DNA of 64,000 bases from Anaerolineae bacterium (GCA_013178095.1 JABLXK010000015.1:49448-113447), one strand, 5' to 3'. Numbered from the stretch's first letter, positions 35,355 to 43,858 are shown. Notes: generated from the letters alone by a model not told the origin. Numbers and translations: made by a program.

Positions 35355-36608
35355 TTAAGGTACTATCGTGTCAAGGTATTTGAATTGACCGTCCGAAATT
35401 TGATTAATCACCGCTGACTTTGTTGGGGTACCATTGCCTTTATTAAAAGTCATGGTTCCTGTCACACCCACAAACTGATCAATAGCCAGCATACCGTCGC
35501 GAATCGCGGAGCGTTCGAATGAACCTGCATTCTCAATAGCTGTCTTCAGTAGGTAAACAGCATCATAATTGAGCGCCACAATGTCATTCGGGTCCTTTTC
35601 GGTGCCATAAATTTCATGGTAATTTGCGATGAATTCCAGAGCCGCATCAGATGCTACATCTTTGTGGTAGTGGCCTACCCAAAGTGCGCCTTCCAGCAGG
35701 TTTTCGGTATCCCATTCCAACAAGGAGGAGTCGCCCCAGGTGTCGGAACCCATGAATTTGCCGGTGTAACCCATGTCGCGTGCTTGGGTGGTCTGGGCGA
35801 TGATTTCCTCATAGAAATTGGGGAGCAAAAGGATATCTGGCTGAGCAGCGGCAATTTTGGTCATCTGTGAGGTGAAGTCAGTTTCGCCTGTCTTGCCATT
35901 ATAGCTTAGGTACTCAACTACAGTACCGCCTAGCTGCGTGTACACTTCATTGAAGCGGGAGGCAATACCCTCATTGTAGGGATTGGACATGTCATAGAGT
36001 ATGGCTGCCGTTTTGGCATCTTCGTATTCATAGGCATATTTTGCCAGAATTTCACCCTGGAAGGAGTCGTCAAAGCAAGCGCGGAAATACCAGGGGGAGT
36101 CGGTCAGAACAACCAAAGTTGACCACGGAGTAATCGCTACCATTTCTTCTTCAGTTACAATTGCCTGAGTAGCCATGCACATATCCGAGTCGTTCGGGCC
36201 GATCATGGCAACGATTTGTTCGTCATCTGCGAATTCCTGGGCGTTGACGGCTGATTGGTCGGTATTAAATCCATTGTCGAGAGCTTTGTAAGCCAAGCCA
36301 TAGGCTTTACCGTCAACCACGATGCCGCCATTGGCATTGATCTCATTGACAGCCATATCGACACCCTGTTTTGAGGATTCACCAATAATCGGGAAAGCTC
36401 CGGTCAACTCATGATTAAGACCAAAGTAGATATATTCCTCAAATTCGCCTGCCGCCTGTGCAGCTTCGCCTTCAGCACCGGGTTCCGCACCCGTTGGCTC
36501 TGTTACCGCGGCAGCACCGCCACACGCGACCAACGCGATGAGAATCAAAATACTCAGTCCGGTGAAAATCATATTTCTCATATTGAATTGAAATACTCTG
36601 CCTTTCAT
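35355..36608 (-). CDS. Periplasmic-binding lipoprotein (Leu/Ile/Val-type, type I fold)
   Basis: A 417-residue solute-binding protein with a lipoprotein signal (hydrophobic stretch at about 13-27, lipobox LVAC with Cys at 29) and a short Gly/Ala/Glu-rich linker. It then has a type I periplasmic-binding fold: ELTGAFPIIGESSKQGVDMAVNEINANGG, VAMIGPNDSDMCMA, and AILYDMSNPYNEGIASRF. This is the receptor of the livHMGF importer. The ligand cannot be read from sequence. AAGGAG precedes the ATG. The gene sits directly downstream of the kinase and TIM-barrel genes. Confidence 0.9.
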   Translation of the reverse strand: MKGRVFQFNMRNMIFTGLSILILIALVACGGAAAVTEPTGAEPGAEGEAAQAAGEFEEYIYFGLNHELTGAFPIIGESSKQGVDMAVNEINANGGIVVDGKAYGLAYKALDNGFNTDQSAVNAQEFADDEQIVAMIGPNDSDMCMATQAIVTEEEMVAITPWSTLVVLTDSPWYFRACFDDSFQGEILAKYAYEYEDAKTAAILYDMSNPYNEGIASRFNEVYTQLGGTVVEYLSYNGKTGETDFTSQMTKIAAAQPDILLLPNFYEEIIAQTTQARDMGYTGKFMGSDTWGDSSLLEWDTENLLEGALWVGHYHKDVASDAALEFIANYHEIYGTEKDPNDIVALNYDAVYLLKTAIENAGSFERSAIRDGMLAIDQFVGVTGTMTFNKGNGTPTKSAVINQISDGQFKYLDTIVP

Positions 36609-36709
36609 TTTCTACTCCTTATTTATTATTTGGATTATCGGTAATGCGTGATTTATTTATGCCGTAGCACCTCCTCACATTGATTCGTTTCTCTCTTCTG
36701 CAGTAATCA

Positions 36710-37387
36710 TTAATCAATTGACTCCATTTTCTCAATCACTGCTGAAAGATTTTCTCTGAAACTTCCTTCCGGAATAAAATTCTTTGTAAATAAAGCGCTT
36801 CCCATGGTGAACCCCCACGGATTGACCCGATTGACAAAATCAATTTTTGCAAAAGAATCGATACTTCCAGCGAGGATTACCGGTATTTTTGATCGGTTGA
36901 CAAATTCCGCCGCAAGTTCTTCGGGATTTACCTTATGCCTGAATGCCAATAGATCAACTCCAAAAACACCGTGTGAAGCTAAAGACTCGGTTTCTTCTAA
37001 CATTGATTCCACTGTCCCTTCCAAAATGCTGGGGCTTCCTGAAACCTTTCCAACAAATGGAGAATATTTGATTTTTTTGTTTTTCAAAAATTCCCATACT
37101 TCCGGATAAAATAGTGTCCCCATCAGGAAATCAAAGCCGAAGTCAACGGCAAATTCAGCACCCGCCAAACATTCTTCTTTTGAGTATGAAACCACCTCTA
37201 AAAAGGTCGTTTTTCCGGCATCTTTTATATTTTTGATTAATTCACGCATTTCAGGCTTTGGCAGGCCCACATCCTTGAACCCCCAATATTGAACGGGTAA
37301 ATCCTTGCAGGATTCAAATACTTCTAAAGCATTATGCACAGTTTTATCTTGATGGGTCAGCATCACTATGAGGTTTGATTTCATCAT
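36710..37387 (-). CDS. TIM-barrel protein of unknown specificity
   Basis: A 225-residue (beta/alpha)8-type protein. The C-terminal segment IPVILAGSIDSFAKIDFVN then WGFTMGSALF resembles the phosphate-binding beta7/beta8 loops of phosphosugar enzymes such as HisA/TrpF/ThiG relatives. Repeating strand-loop segments (FLEVVSYSKEE, FLMGTLFYPEV, FGVDLLAFRHK) support the barrel. No exact family is recognised. Placement directly after a FGGY kinase suggests it converts the phosphorylated sugar, as isomerase, epimerase or aldolase. AAGGTGA precedes the ATG at seven bases. Confidence 0.7.
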   Translation of the reverse strand: MMKSNLIVMLTHQDKTVHNALEVFESCKDLPVQYWGFKDVGLPKPEMRELIKNIKDAGKTTFLEVVSYSKEECLAGAEFAVDFGFDFLMGTLFYPEVWEFLKNKKIKYSPFVGKVSGSPSILEGTVESMLEETESLASHGVFGVDLLAFRHKVNPEELAAEFVNRSKIPVILAGSIDSFAKIDFVNRVNPWGFTMGSALFTKNFIPEGSFRENLSAVIEKMESID

Positions 37388-37404
37388 TATTTAGTCACCT
37401 TGTT

Positions 37405-38931
37405 TTATTCTTTATTTGCTACTTCAAAAAGACTTTCCAAATCTTTAAAGAGCTTTTTATAATTGTTGTAACCGCGCTCATAAATCATTTTGTTTTCATG
37501 GTTTGGAACAAAGCGGTCCTTTTCGTGGATCATTTCATTGCAAGCTTTTTCGATATCGGTAAATAACCCGATCGCTTTCCCTGCTAAAATAGCCGCTCCC
37601 AGGCAGGCTGATTCATCGCAATCTACCGTAATGAGAGTTTTACCTGTAATGTCTGCTTTAATTTGATTCCATACCGCACTCTTTGAACCGCCGCCGAGCG
37701 ATCGTAATTCTGTTACATGAATACCCATGTCCGCCAGTGCTTCAATGTTCCGCCGGATGATGAAACCGATCGCTTCAAAAATTGAGCGGACGAAGTGACC
37801 CCGGTTATGTTTTAGTGTGAAACCGTAAAAAACACCTTTTGCTTGGGAATTCACGTCCGGTGCTAGTGATCCAGTCAAATGCGGCAGCATCAGTAATCCT
37901 TCACAACCGGGCGGTACGGCAGCCGCTTCCTGGCTGAGCAGGTCATAAGCGTCCGTGTCCAAGAGTTCTGCGATGGCTTTTTCTGCCTGAGAAAAGACAT
38001 CCCGGAACCATTTCAGCGCCATTCCCCCTGTAGTGAAAGTATGAACCATGTACATATCTTTTTGGATGAAATAATGCAGTGGCATATTTCGGTTTGGGTC
38101 AAAAGTCGGCGTTGCCACAGGAACGCAAATTGCCAGGGCAGCCCCAATATTCTCTGAAAAACCTCCCTCCCGTACATTGCCGACACCGATTGCTCCAGCA
38201 GCCTGGTCCAACGCGCCTGTGCATATAATGGTTTCCGGGGAGAGTCCTAACTCTTCAGCGATTTTTTCATTAAGCTTTCCCACCACTTCGCCGGACTCTC
38301 GTATATCAGGTAATTGCTCCCTGGTAATGCCAATGTACTCCAGCATTTCAGGCCAATATTCTTTGGTGTTGATATTCCAATAGGTGGTGGAGGTCAACAG
38401 TGATCCTTCCGCTACAAATTGACCTGTCATCCGATAGATAAAATAATCCTCTATCAACAAGATTTTGTCTATTTTTGAAAAAACCTCGGGTTCATTGTTC
38501 TTTATCCAAAGCACTTTTGAAGCTGGCCAGCAAGGCTCAAAGCTCACCTGACCTGTGACACTGAAACAGGTGGAATCGCTGAATTTTCTCTTAAATTCCT
38601 GTGCTTCATCGTGAGCCCTGGTATCCATCCAAACAATTGCGTTTCGCAACGGTTCGCCATTTTTGTCCAGAAAAAACAGCGTTTCGCCTTGCGCAGAAAA
38701 CCCCAAAGCTTTGATTTCTTCAGGCTTAAATTCGGTTTTCTTGCGCAAATCATCCAGGCCGTTTTTAAATGACTGCCAATAGGTTTGTGGAGCAACCTCG
38801 ACATAATCGGTTTGAGGTGTCAGCAACGGGTATTCCTGTGTACTGACAGCCACAATTTTCCCGTTTTTATCGAACAAAGCGATCTTCAGGGCGGTTGTAC
38901 CGAGATCCAGTCCAATAATCAATTCACGCAT
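37405..38931 (-). CDS. FGGY-family carbohydrate kinase
   Basis: A 508-residue sugar or polyol kinase of the FGGY family (xylulokinase/ribulokinase/AI-2 kinase group). Landmarks are IIGLDLGTTALKIALFD at the start, AIVWMDTRA (substrate-contacting region, near 100), TGALDQAAGAIGVG (catalytic Asp near 243), FTTGGMALKWF, and LRSLGGGSKSAVWNQIKADITG in the ATP-binding half. It would phosphorylate the compound imported by the Liv-type transporter. Substrate specificity is not predictable. It lies between the cupin and TIM-barrel genes with gaps under 20 bp. Confidence 0.92.
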   Translation of the reverse strand: MRELIIGLDLGTTALKIALFDKNGKIVAVSTQEYPLLTPQTDYVEVAPQTYWQSFKNGLDDLRKKTEFKPEEIKALGFSAQGETLFFLDKNGEPLRNAIVWMDTRAHDEAQEFKRKFSDSTCFSVTGQVSFEPCWPASKVLWIKNNEPEVFSKIDKILLIEDYFIYRMTGQFVAEGSLLTSTTYWNINTKEYWPEMLEYIGITREQLPDIRESGEVVGKLNEKIAEELGLSPETIICTGALDQAAGAIGVGNVREGGFSENIGAALAICVPVATPTFDPNRNMPLHYFIQKDMYMVHTFTTGGMALKWFRDVFSQAEKAIAELLDTDAYDLLSQEAAAVPPGCEGLLMLPHLTGSLAPDVNSQAKGVFYGFTLKHNRGHFVRSIFEAIGFIIRRNIEALADMGIHVTELRSLGGGSKSAVWNQIKADITGKTLITVDCDESACLGAAILAGKAIGLFTDIEKACNEMIHEKDRFVPNHENKMIYERGYNNYKKLFKDLESLFEVANKE

Positions 38932-38945
38932 TGTTCCCCTCCCAT

Positions 38946-39287
38946 TTATGGATGTGGCGCACAGCTCCAGGTTATCAGTGCATCTTCATCGCCGATATTG
39001 AATAATTTATGTCCGGTTGCCGGCGGAATCAACAGCGCATCTCCTTCAAATAATTCATAATATGTATTATTCTCAGGGAAATAGCACAGCACATGACCCT
39101 TTGCGCAATAGAAGATTTCATCTGCTTCAGCATGCCCTGTATCCAAACCGCCGATATCACCGGGTTTTAACAAGGATGTGCCGAATGTAATTTTTTCAGT
39201 TGAAAAGTACAGCCGGACGATTTCCTTCTCATCCATTTGTACTTTGGCCTGAATCGCTTTCTTTACAATGCCGTCATGCTTATCCAT
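38946..39287 (-). CDS. Small cupin-domain protein
   Basis: About 113 residues forming a single cupin barrel: GHAEADEIFYCAKGHVLCYF (cupin motif 1) and GDALLIPPATGHKLFNIGD (motif 2). The motif-1 His/Glu/His set is partly kept (H, E, H), so metal binding is possible. Two adjacent ATGs (39290, 39287) follow GGAGG; the second has better spacing. In sugar operons, such proteins act as isomerases, mutarotases or lyases. It is the second gene after the DeoR regulator. Confidence 0.85.
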   Translation of the reverse strand: MDKHDGIVKKAIQAKVQMDEKEIVRLYFSTEKITFGTSLLKPGDIGGLDTGHAEADEIFYCAKGHVLCYFPENNTYYELFEGDALLIPPATGHKLFNIGDEDALITWSCAPHP

Positions 39288-39401
39288 CATTCCTCCATAT
39301 GATTTTTATTAATTGACACGCACTATTTTTTTCATCTAATTAACTAGATACGCAAAATACATACTGATTTTCTTTCCATGATTCAAAATATTAAGTTCTT
39401 T

Positions 39402-40178
39402 TTAGACAATCTCCACATCCACGTTCAATTTCCGAATTAATTCAATCGCCTTTATATCCGTTTCCTTTCCCGTGATGATTTTTTGAACGTTTTCAATTGG
39501 GCAAATACTCATCAATGCCATTTTTTCAAATTTGCTGTGATCGCAAACTACAATAGTTTCCCTGGATTTTTCAATCATTAAACGTTTTAATTCGGCTTCT
39601 TCTGTGCTGTAAACCATTAAACCGCCCTCCACATTGATGGCATCCACGCCCAGGAAGGCACGGTCTACATGGATATTTTTGATTAATTGGGTCGTCAAAA
39701 CACCCATTGCATTGAAATACTTTTTGCGTAATTTCCCGCCCAGCATGGTGACGTCAACGTTATCATGATTCATCAATTCAAATGCAATGTACAGGTCATT
39801 TGTCCAAATATTGATATTTTCTACTTCACTTAATAATTCCGTCATCCAAAAAGTGGTCGTTCCGGAATCCAGAATAATCGTCTCACCTGGCCGTATATAC
39901 TCGACAGCTTTTTTCGCGATACGCTGCTTTTCGTCAGTAAATTGTGCTTTACGATATGTAAATGACGGTTCGGTCGCCAGACCAGCGGAATTGGAGACCG
40001 CTCCTCCATGTGTTTTGATCAATTTACCCGCTTTGTTCAGCATCTGTAAATCACGACTAACGGTGGATTGTGAGATATGAAATCTCTCGCAAAGCTCGTC
40101 AACCGTGACAGCGCTTTTCTTATTTACCCAATCAACAATTTTCTGGTATCGCTCTTCTCTCAGCACGCCGATCTCCAT
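39402..40178 (-). CDS. DeoR-family transcriptional regulator
   Basis: A 258-residue repressor-type protein. The N-terminal helix-turn-helix (about 8-60, EERYQKIVDWVNKKSAVTVDELCERF and ISQSTVSRDLQML) is followed by KLIKTHGGAV, the typical DeoR hinge. The C-terminal DeoR effector domain (about 75-235) contains ILDSGTTTFWMTELL and TMLGGKLRKKYFNAMG, a phosphosugar-binding isomerase-like fold. It heads the operon and its own start codon lies in a perfect palindrome, so autorepression relieved by a sugar phosphate is a reasonable expectation. Confidence 0.93.
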   Translation of the reverse strand: MEIGVLREERYQKIVDWVNKKSAVTVDELCERFHISQSTVSRDLQMLNKAGKLIKTHGGAVSNSAGLATEPSFTYRKAQFTDEKQRIAKKAVEYIRPGETIILDSGTTTFWMTELLSEVENINIWTNDLYIAFELMNHDNVDVTMLGGKLRKKYFNAMGVLTTQLIKNIHVDRAFLGVDAINVEGGLMVYSTEEAELKRLMIEKSRETIVVCDHSKFEKMALMSICPIENVQKIITGKETDIKAIELIRKLNVDVEIV

Positions 40179-40192
40179 GCATATTTATGCAT
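40177..40192 (-). promoter_or_regulatory. Probable DeoR operator palindrome
   Basis: A perfect 7-2-7 inverted repeat, ATGCATA AA TATGCAT on the minus strand, lies between the -10 box and the start codon of the DeoR gene and touches that start codon. The position suits repression of its own promoter. Confidence 0.6.
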
Positions 40193-40194
40193 AA

Positions 40195-40223
40195 TTATTA
40201 CATATTTTGATTTATTTTGTCAA
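40195..40223 (-). promoter_or_regulatory. Sigma-70-type promoter of the DeoR-liv operon
   Basis: On the minus strand a perfect TTGACA (40223-40218), a 17-bp spacer and TAATAA (40200-40195). The palindrome just downstream would cover the transcription start. Confidence 0.7.
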
Positions 40224-40483
40224 TACACGTCATTATTTTTAAGATATTTTCTTATATTTTCTGTTTTATTCCTATCTATGCGTTTAATAGGATCTCTGTA
40301 ATTAAATGTGTTTAAAAATGCCGGGAATCGCTTCTTTTATGCAGAATATGTACTGTACACGAGTGTTAACACCTGGATTGGCGGGCATTCATCCCGAATA
40401 AGGCTCCCTTTGCCCTCTCTCTTTTGTTGTTTTGGAAATTAATCAATGACCTCTAGTACAATGAAATAAGAAGGAGCATCAAC

Positions 40484-41626
40484 ATGGGAACCATCATGGA
40501 ATACCTGGATTGGCGGGGCGATCTCGATTTTTCGAAGGATCTTTTTAACCACATCGATGCATTGGTATTGGCCATGCTGAGTTATTTGCCATTCAAGGAT
40601 ATCGTTCCCGGAACAGAATCCCGCCGCGCCATTTCCTTAAAGGATGTTTCCACCCGGTTCTTTTCGAAAAACCGGGATGCCAAACCGAAATCCTCCACCA
40701 TCAATCCCACGGCCAGCCCCGCTCTCGATTCTGAATTGATGCAATTGTTCAAAAAAGCGGCAGCTTGTCCAAGGTTTGAAAATATCCGCTTGTCAAATTA
40801 CGAAGAATACATGGATTTTGTAGTCGGGCAGCAATTTGCGGCCGTTACCTACACATTGCCGGGTTTGAAACGCGGGAAAGTTGTTGCCTTTCGCGGTACG
40901 GATAACACCATGATCGGCTGGAAGGAAGATTTTGAGATCGCCTGCATGGAACAGGTCCCGGCGCAGCAATCCGCTTCGCGCTACCTGAAGCGCGCAATCG
41001 GCATCTTTTCCGGCCGGGTGATCGTATGCGGCCACTCAAAAGGCGGCAATCTGGCGGTGTACGCAAGTTCCCGCCTGAACCGCCTCCGCCGCAATAAACT
41101 GGCCGAGATCATCAATTTCGACGGGCCGGGCTTTGATTTTTCCATCATTCCGGCTGCTTCATTCTCAGCCTGCGAAAATAAAGTGTGCAACTATGTTCCC
41201 GAAGAATCCATCGTGGGTATGTTGTTGGAGCCGGTAGGCAAAAGGAGCGTGGTATCCAGCTCCTCTCACGGGATAGAACAGCATAACGCGTTGAACTGGA
41301 AAGTGGCATGCACTCAGTTTATGCATGGAGAATTGTCCGGCACAACCCGCCTTTTAGAGCAAACCCTGAAAACCTGGCTCTCCGATTTCCCGGTCGCCAA
41401 ACGAAAAATGTTCATTGAGGCGCTGTTCGACATACTGGGGGCATCCGAAGGAAGGACTATTGATCCGGGAGAGAACATCAAGGAAATGAAGAATATCTTT
41501 ACCAAATATTCGAAACTGGATAATGAAACCAAAGCATTGCTTTCGGAAGTGTTCTCATCCTTAACTGAAAAGACCCGGAATACCCTATCGACCTCCATAA
41601 AGGCAAATCTGGCAAAGATTAAATAG
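40484..41626 (+). CDS. DUF2974 (Mbeg1-like) lipase-fold protein
   Basis: A 380-residue protein of the DUF2974 family, an alpha/beta-hydrolase relative. It opens MEYLDWRGDLDFSKDLFNHIDALVLAMLSYLPF, typical of the family. It has VVAFRGTDNTMIGWKEDFEIA and a nucleophile elbow GHSKGGNLAVYA with the catalytic Ser near residue 185. A C-terminal segment (about 290-380) is helical. It probably cleaves a lipid or ester, but the substrate is unknown. AGAAGGAG precedes the ATG. Base composition returns to GC-richer here. Confidence 0.88.
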   Translation: MGTIMEYLDWRGDLDFSKDLFNHIDALVLAMLSYLPFKDIVPGTESRRAISLKDVSTRFFSKNRDAKPKSSTINPTASPALDSELMQLFKKAAACPRFENIRLSNYEEYMDFVVGQQFAAVTYTLPGLKRGKVVAFRGTDNTMIGWKEDFEIACMEQVPAQQSASRYLKRAIGIFSGRVIVCGHSKGGNLAVYASSRLNRLRRNKLAEIINFDGPGFDFSIIPAASFSACENKVCNYVPEESIVGMLLEPVGKRSVVSSSSHGIEQHNALNWKVACTQFMHGELSGTTRLLEQTLKTWLSDFPVAKRKMFIEALFDILGASEGRTIDPGENIKEMKNIFTKYSKLDNETKALLSEVFSSLTEKTRNTLSTSIKANLAKIK

Positions 41627-41680
41627 TGGGGCAGGAAAATACCCGCCATGGAAAAGGCACTCGGTCAACTAGTACTGGAA

Positions 41681-41721
41681 TCAGAGTGCCTTGCTCCTGT
41701 ATGACACTCTGATGATTTTTT
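41681..41721 (+). terminator. Probable terminator of the DUF2974 gene
   Basis: An eight-bp stem TCAGAGTG / CACTCTGA with a 16-base loop, followed by TGATTTTTT. The loop is long, so efficiency may be modest. A second hairpin (GGTTTTCAA / TTGAAAACC, 41783-41814) lies farther on without a U-run. Confidence 0.45.
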
Positions 41722-41884
41722 GCGTTTTCTGAGAAAGACTAAAAAACACTCTTTTTATGGAAGGTCCAGTTTTTTTTAGTAGGGTTTTCAACCCTCCTGT
41801 TAGCGTTGAAAACCTTTACCGCTACTTCAATGCTGCGCTACACGCTTTGTGTCCACGTTGAATCTGGAAAGTAATTTTCAAGTA

Positions 41885-42103
41885 TTATTCTTGAGAATAC
41901 TCCTGCCATTCTCTGGCCAACTCCACCGGATTCTCATTCCCGAAGAAATAACCCTCTGCCAGCCAGCTCTCAATTTCTTTGATTTTGGTTTTCTTAAAAT
42001 CCTTATCGCTTCCAGGATAAACAAGATTAAATATTTCTTCCGCCGCATTCTTCTTGATGGTGTGCGTTTTGGGGATATGGTCCAGCGATCTATTCTTGGT
42101 CAT
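41885..42103 (-). CDS. Small protein of unknown function (72 aa)
   Basis: Starting at the ATG at 42103, with GGAG at seven bases, this frame encodes 72 residues rich in charged amino acids (MTKNRSLDHIPKTHTIKK, then IFNLVYPGSDKDFKKTK and EIESWLAEGYFFGNENPVELAREW). It looks like a compact soluble helical protein. I do not recognise the family. The open frame extends upstream to 42262, but that part runs through a tRNA-derived repeat and its insertion, and is not credible as coding. It lies just outside the left edge of the tRNA-bounded island. Confidence 0.5.
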   Translation of the reverse strand: MTKNRSLDHIPKTHTIKKNAAEEIFNLVYPGSDKDFKKTKIKEIESWLAEGYFFGNENPVELAREWQEYSQE

Positions 42104-42153
42104 TGGTCGCTCCGCGGAATTTCTGATGTATTTAGTATGAGAGATAAAATAAT

Positions 42154-42276
42154 TATATGGCGAAAGTGTCTCCTCCGTGAGGATGGCTGGCTGCCATCTC
42201 ACTTCGGGGATCTTTGCGCCTTGCGGGAACAAGGCGCTCTGAAGATTTTTACTCACGACCAAGGGCTTATGAGTCC
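42154..42276 (-). repeat. tRNA-Met 3'-part duplicate with a 74-bp insertion (att-like island edge)
   Basis: Positions 42154-42168 match the tRNA-Met 3' end (49335-49349) in 14 of 15 bases, and 42243-42276 match 49350-49383 in 32 of 34. The matching sequence covers acceptor 3' strand, T-arm and anticodon loop. Between them lies a 74-bp insertion (42169-42242) with two hairpins: GATGGC/GCCATC, and an eight-bp GCGCCTTG/CAAGGCGC. Orientation equals that of the intact tRNA. This is the expected remnant on the far side of an element that integrated into the tRNA 3' end. The next 260 bp (42277-42537) hold no recognisable gene. Confidence 0.75.
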
Positions 42277-42548
42277 TATGACTTAATTAGATCCTCATTC
42301 ACCCCCAGATGTGCCCTTTTTTGTGATTTTTATACCTTTTTACCCAGTAATGGCGGTTTGTAAAGTTTCTATAGTCCTATGCTCCTATTTTACCATTTAA
42401 AGCTAACCTACTGGTCAAGAGTTTAGTCAAGTGATACCCATGGCGTATATATGGTGCTTTCTAGTCTTCTGCATTCCATATATCGAGTTTATACGTCTTT
42501 TCTCCCTACTTCTTCTATCCTGTTTTACGTCATTTTCACTTGGAAAAG

Positions 42549-43858
42549 ATTGTGTATAATCTTTTCTGTAAAAGTGATCAAGAACCTTTCAGAATTTGAT
42601 AATACTCTAACTGGTCTCCATTCTCAAATAAATCCTGCCATACTCCCATTCTTCATTGAATTCCATCAAAATAGCTGAAACAAGTCGCAGGCATGAATCC
42701 TCATTAGGGAACACACGCACAATTCGAGTTCTGCGTTTGACTTCCTGGCTGAGCCGCTCCATGTAGTTGGATGTTCTCAAGCGACGTTGATATACTCTCG
42801 GGAAAGTAAATATTGTGAAGCCTTCCGGTATGTTGACCTCCATCCAGTCAGCCAGTTTGGGCGCCAGAATTGCATATTTCTCCACAGCTTTCTTGAGGTA
42901 GACTTCCGCAGTTTCCCGATCCGGGGCGTTGAAGATTGTGCGGATATCCTCTGCTACCTCCCTGCGCATGCCGACTTTGGGGACATACACTTGTGCATTT
43001 TGCTGCAGATGAAACTGGCACCTTTGCCAGGGTATGCCTGTAAATACTGCTTTTCTTGCAGCTTCCATCCCGGTGTGATCATCACTAACAATCAATTGCA
43101 CACCATGCAATCCGCGTTTGACCAAATCTTCCAGAAATGCCCGCCAGTGTGCTTCTGCCTCGCTCAGGGACACGGAAATACCCAAAATAGCCCTTTTCCC
43201 GTCCCTTTTCACCCCGCTGGCCATCAAAATGGCCGCATCTCTCACACTCCCAGCCTGTCTGACTTTCTCATAACGCGCATCCAGATACAGATAGACTATT
43301 TCTCCCAAAGGTCTGTTGCGCCAACTTTCCAGTTCTTCGTCCAACGTTTGAGCTGCCCGGCTGACCTGGCTGGCGCTGATCTGCGTTCCGCATAGCCTCT
43401 CTGTGATGGCTGCTACCTTGCGGGTGGACACACCTTGCACATACATTTCCGCCAGCGTCAGCAGCAGGGCCCGTTCACTGCGAATGCCTTTCTCCAAAGA
43501 GTTAGGGTAGAAACCACCTTCGCGCACCTGCGGGATGTTGAAGGTCACTTCGCCCACTCTGGTCTTGACTGTTTTGGGTTTGTAGCCGTTGGCATGGCCC
43601 TGCCTGTCTTCACTGCGCTCGTAGGGTTTGGCGTGTAGATAATTCTCGCGTTCTATTTGCATGGCCTGATTTATCAGCACTCTCACCAGGTCTGGCAATC
43701 CCTCTAATCCTTGCTCTGCCAATTGTTCCAGGTATTCTTTTGTTAATGTACAATCACTCTTGTAGATCATGGTTCTCATCCTTTCTTTGGTTTGATCGAC
43801 TTCTGAAAGGATACTGTGATCTACTCTTTTTTGAATTTACAGAAAATTTGAAACACTA
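42549..43858 (-). mobile_element. IS256-family insertion sequence, complete
   Basis: About 1.31 kb bounded by imperfect inverted repeats sharing GTGT and TTTTCTGTAAA (left 42549-42572, right about 43835-43858). It is flanked by a perfect direct repeat ACTTGGAAAAG at 42538-42548 and 43859-43869. The intact flanking repeat indicates a fairly recent, unrearranged insertion. IS256 elements usually duplicate eight or nine bases, so two of the 11 may be chance or belong to the ends. The element has one gene, the Mutator-type transposase. Confidence 0.85.
42607..43779 (-). CDS. IS256/Mutator-family transposase
   Basis: A 390-residue DDE transposase with full-length family architecture. Seen: ENYLHAKPYERSEDRQGHANGYKPKTVKTRVGEV (N-terminal DNA-binding region, near 45-80), catalytic Asp in YLYLDARYEKVR, second Asp in LIVSDDHTGM, the C/H segment WQRCQFHLQQN and the catalytic Glu in the RTSNYMERLSQEVKRRTRIVRVFPN region. 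It appears intact. The first ATG is at 43779; another at 43770 is possible. Confidence 0.95.
   Translation of the reverse strand: MRTMIYKSDCTLTKEYLEQLAEQGLEGLPDLVRVLINQAMQIERENYLHAKPYERSEDRQGHANGYKPKTVKTRVGEVTFNIPQVREGGFYPNSLEKGIRSERALLLTLAEMYVQGVSTRKVAAITERLCGTQISASQVSRAAQTLDEELESWRNRPLGEIVYLYLDARYEKVRQAGSVRDAAILMASGVKRDGKRAILGISVSLSEAEAHWRAFLEDLVKRGLHGVQLIVSDDHTGMEAARKAVFTGIPWQRCQFHLQQNAQVYVPKVGMRREVAEDIRTIFNAPDRETAEVYLKKAVEKYAILAPKLADWMEVNIPEGFTIFTFPRVYQRRLRTSNYMERLSQEVKRRTRIVRVFPNEDSCLRLVSAILMEFNEEWEYGRIYLRMETS

Noticed and set aside
31828..36608. Simple branched-chain amino acid uptake operon
   Set aside because: The transporter type fits, but co-transcription with a FGGY kinase, cupin and DeoR regulator argues against naming the substrate as Leu/Ile/Val.
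42104..42262. Upstream extension of the 72-aa ORF to 125 codons
   Set aside because: The extension runs through the tRNA-derived repeat and its insertion; a ribosome-binding site supports the internal ATG at 42103.
42277..42537. Remnant of an integrase gene next to the island edge
   Set aside because: I read both strands for tyrosine- or serine-recombinase motifs and found none; frames are short and AT-rich.
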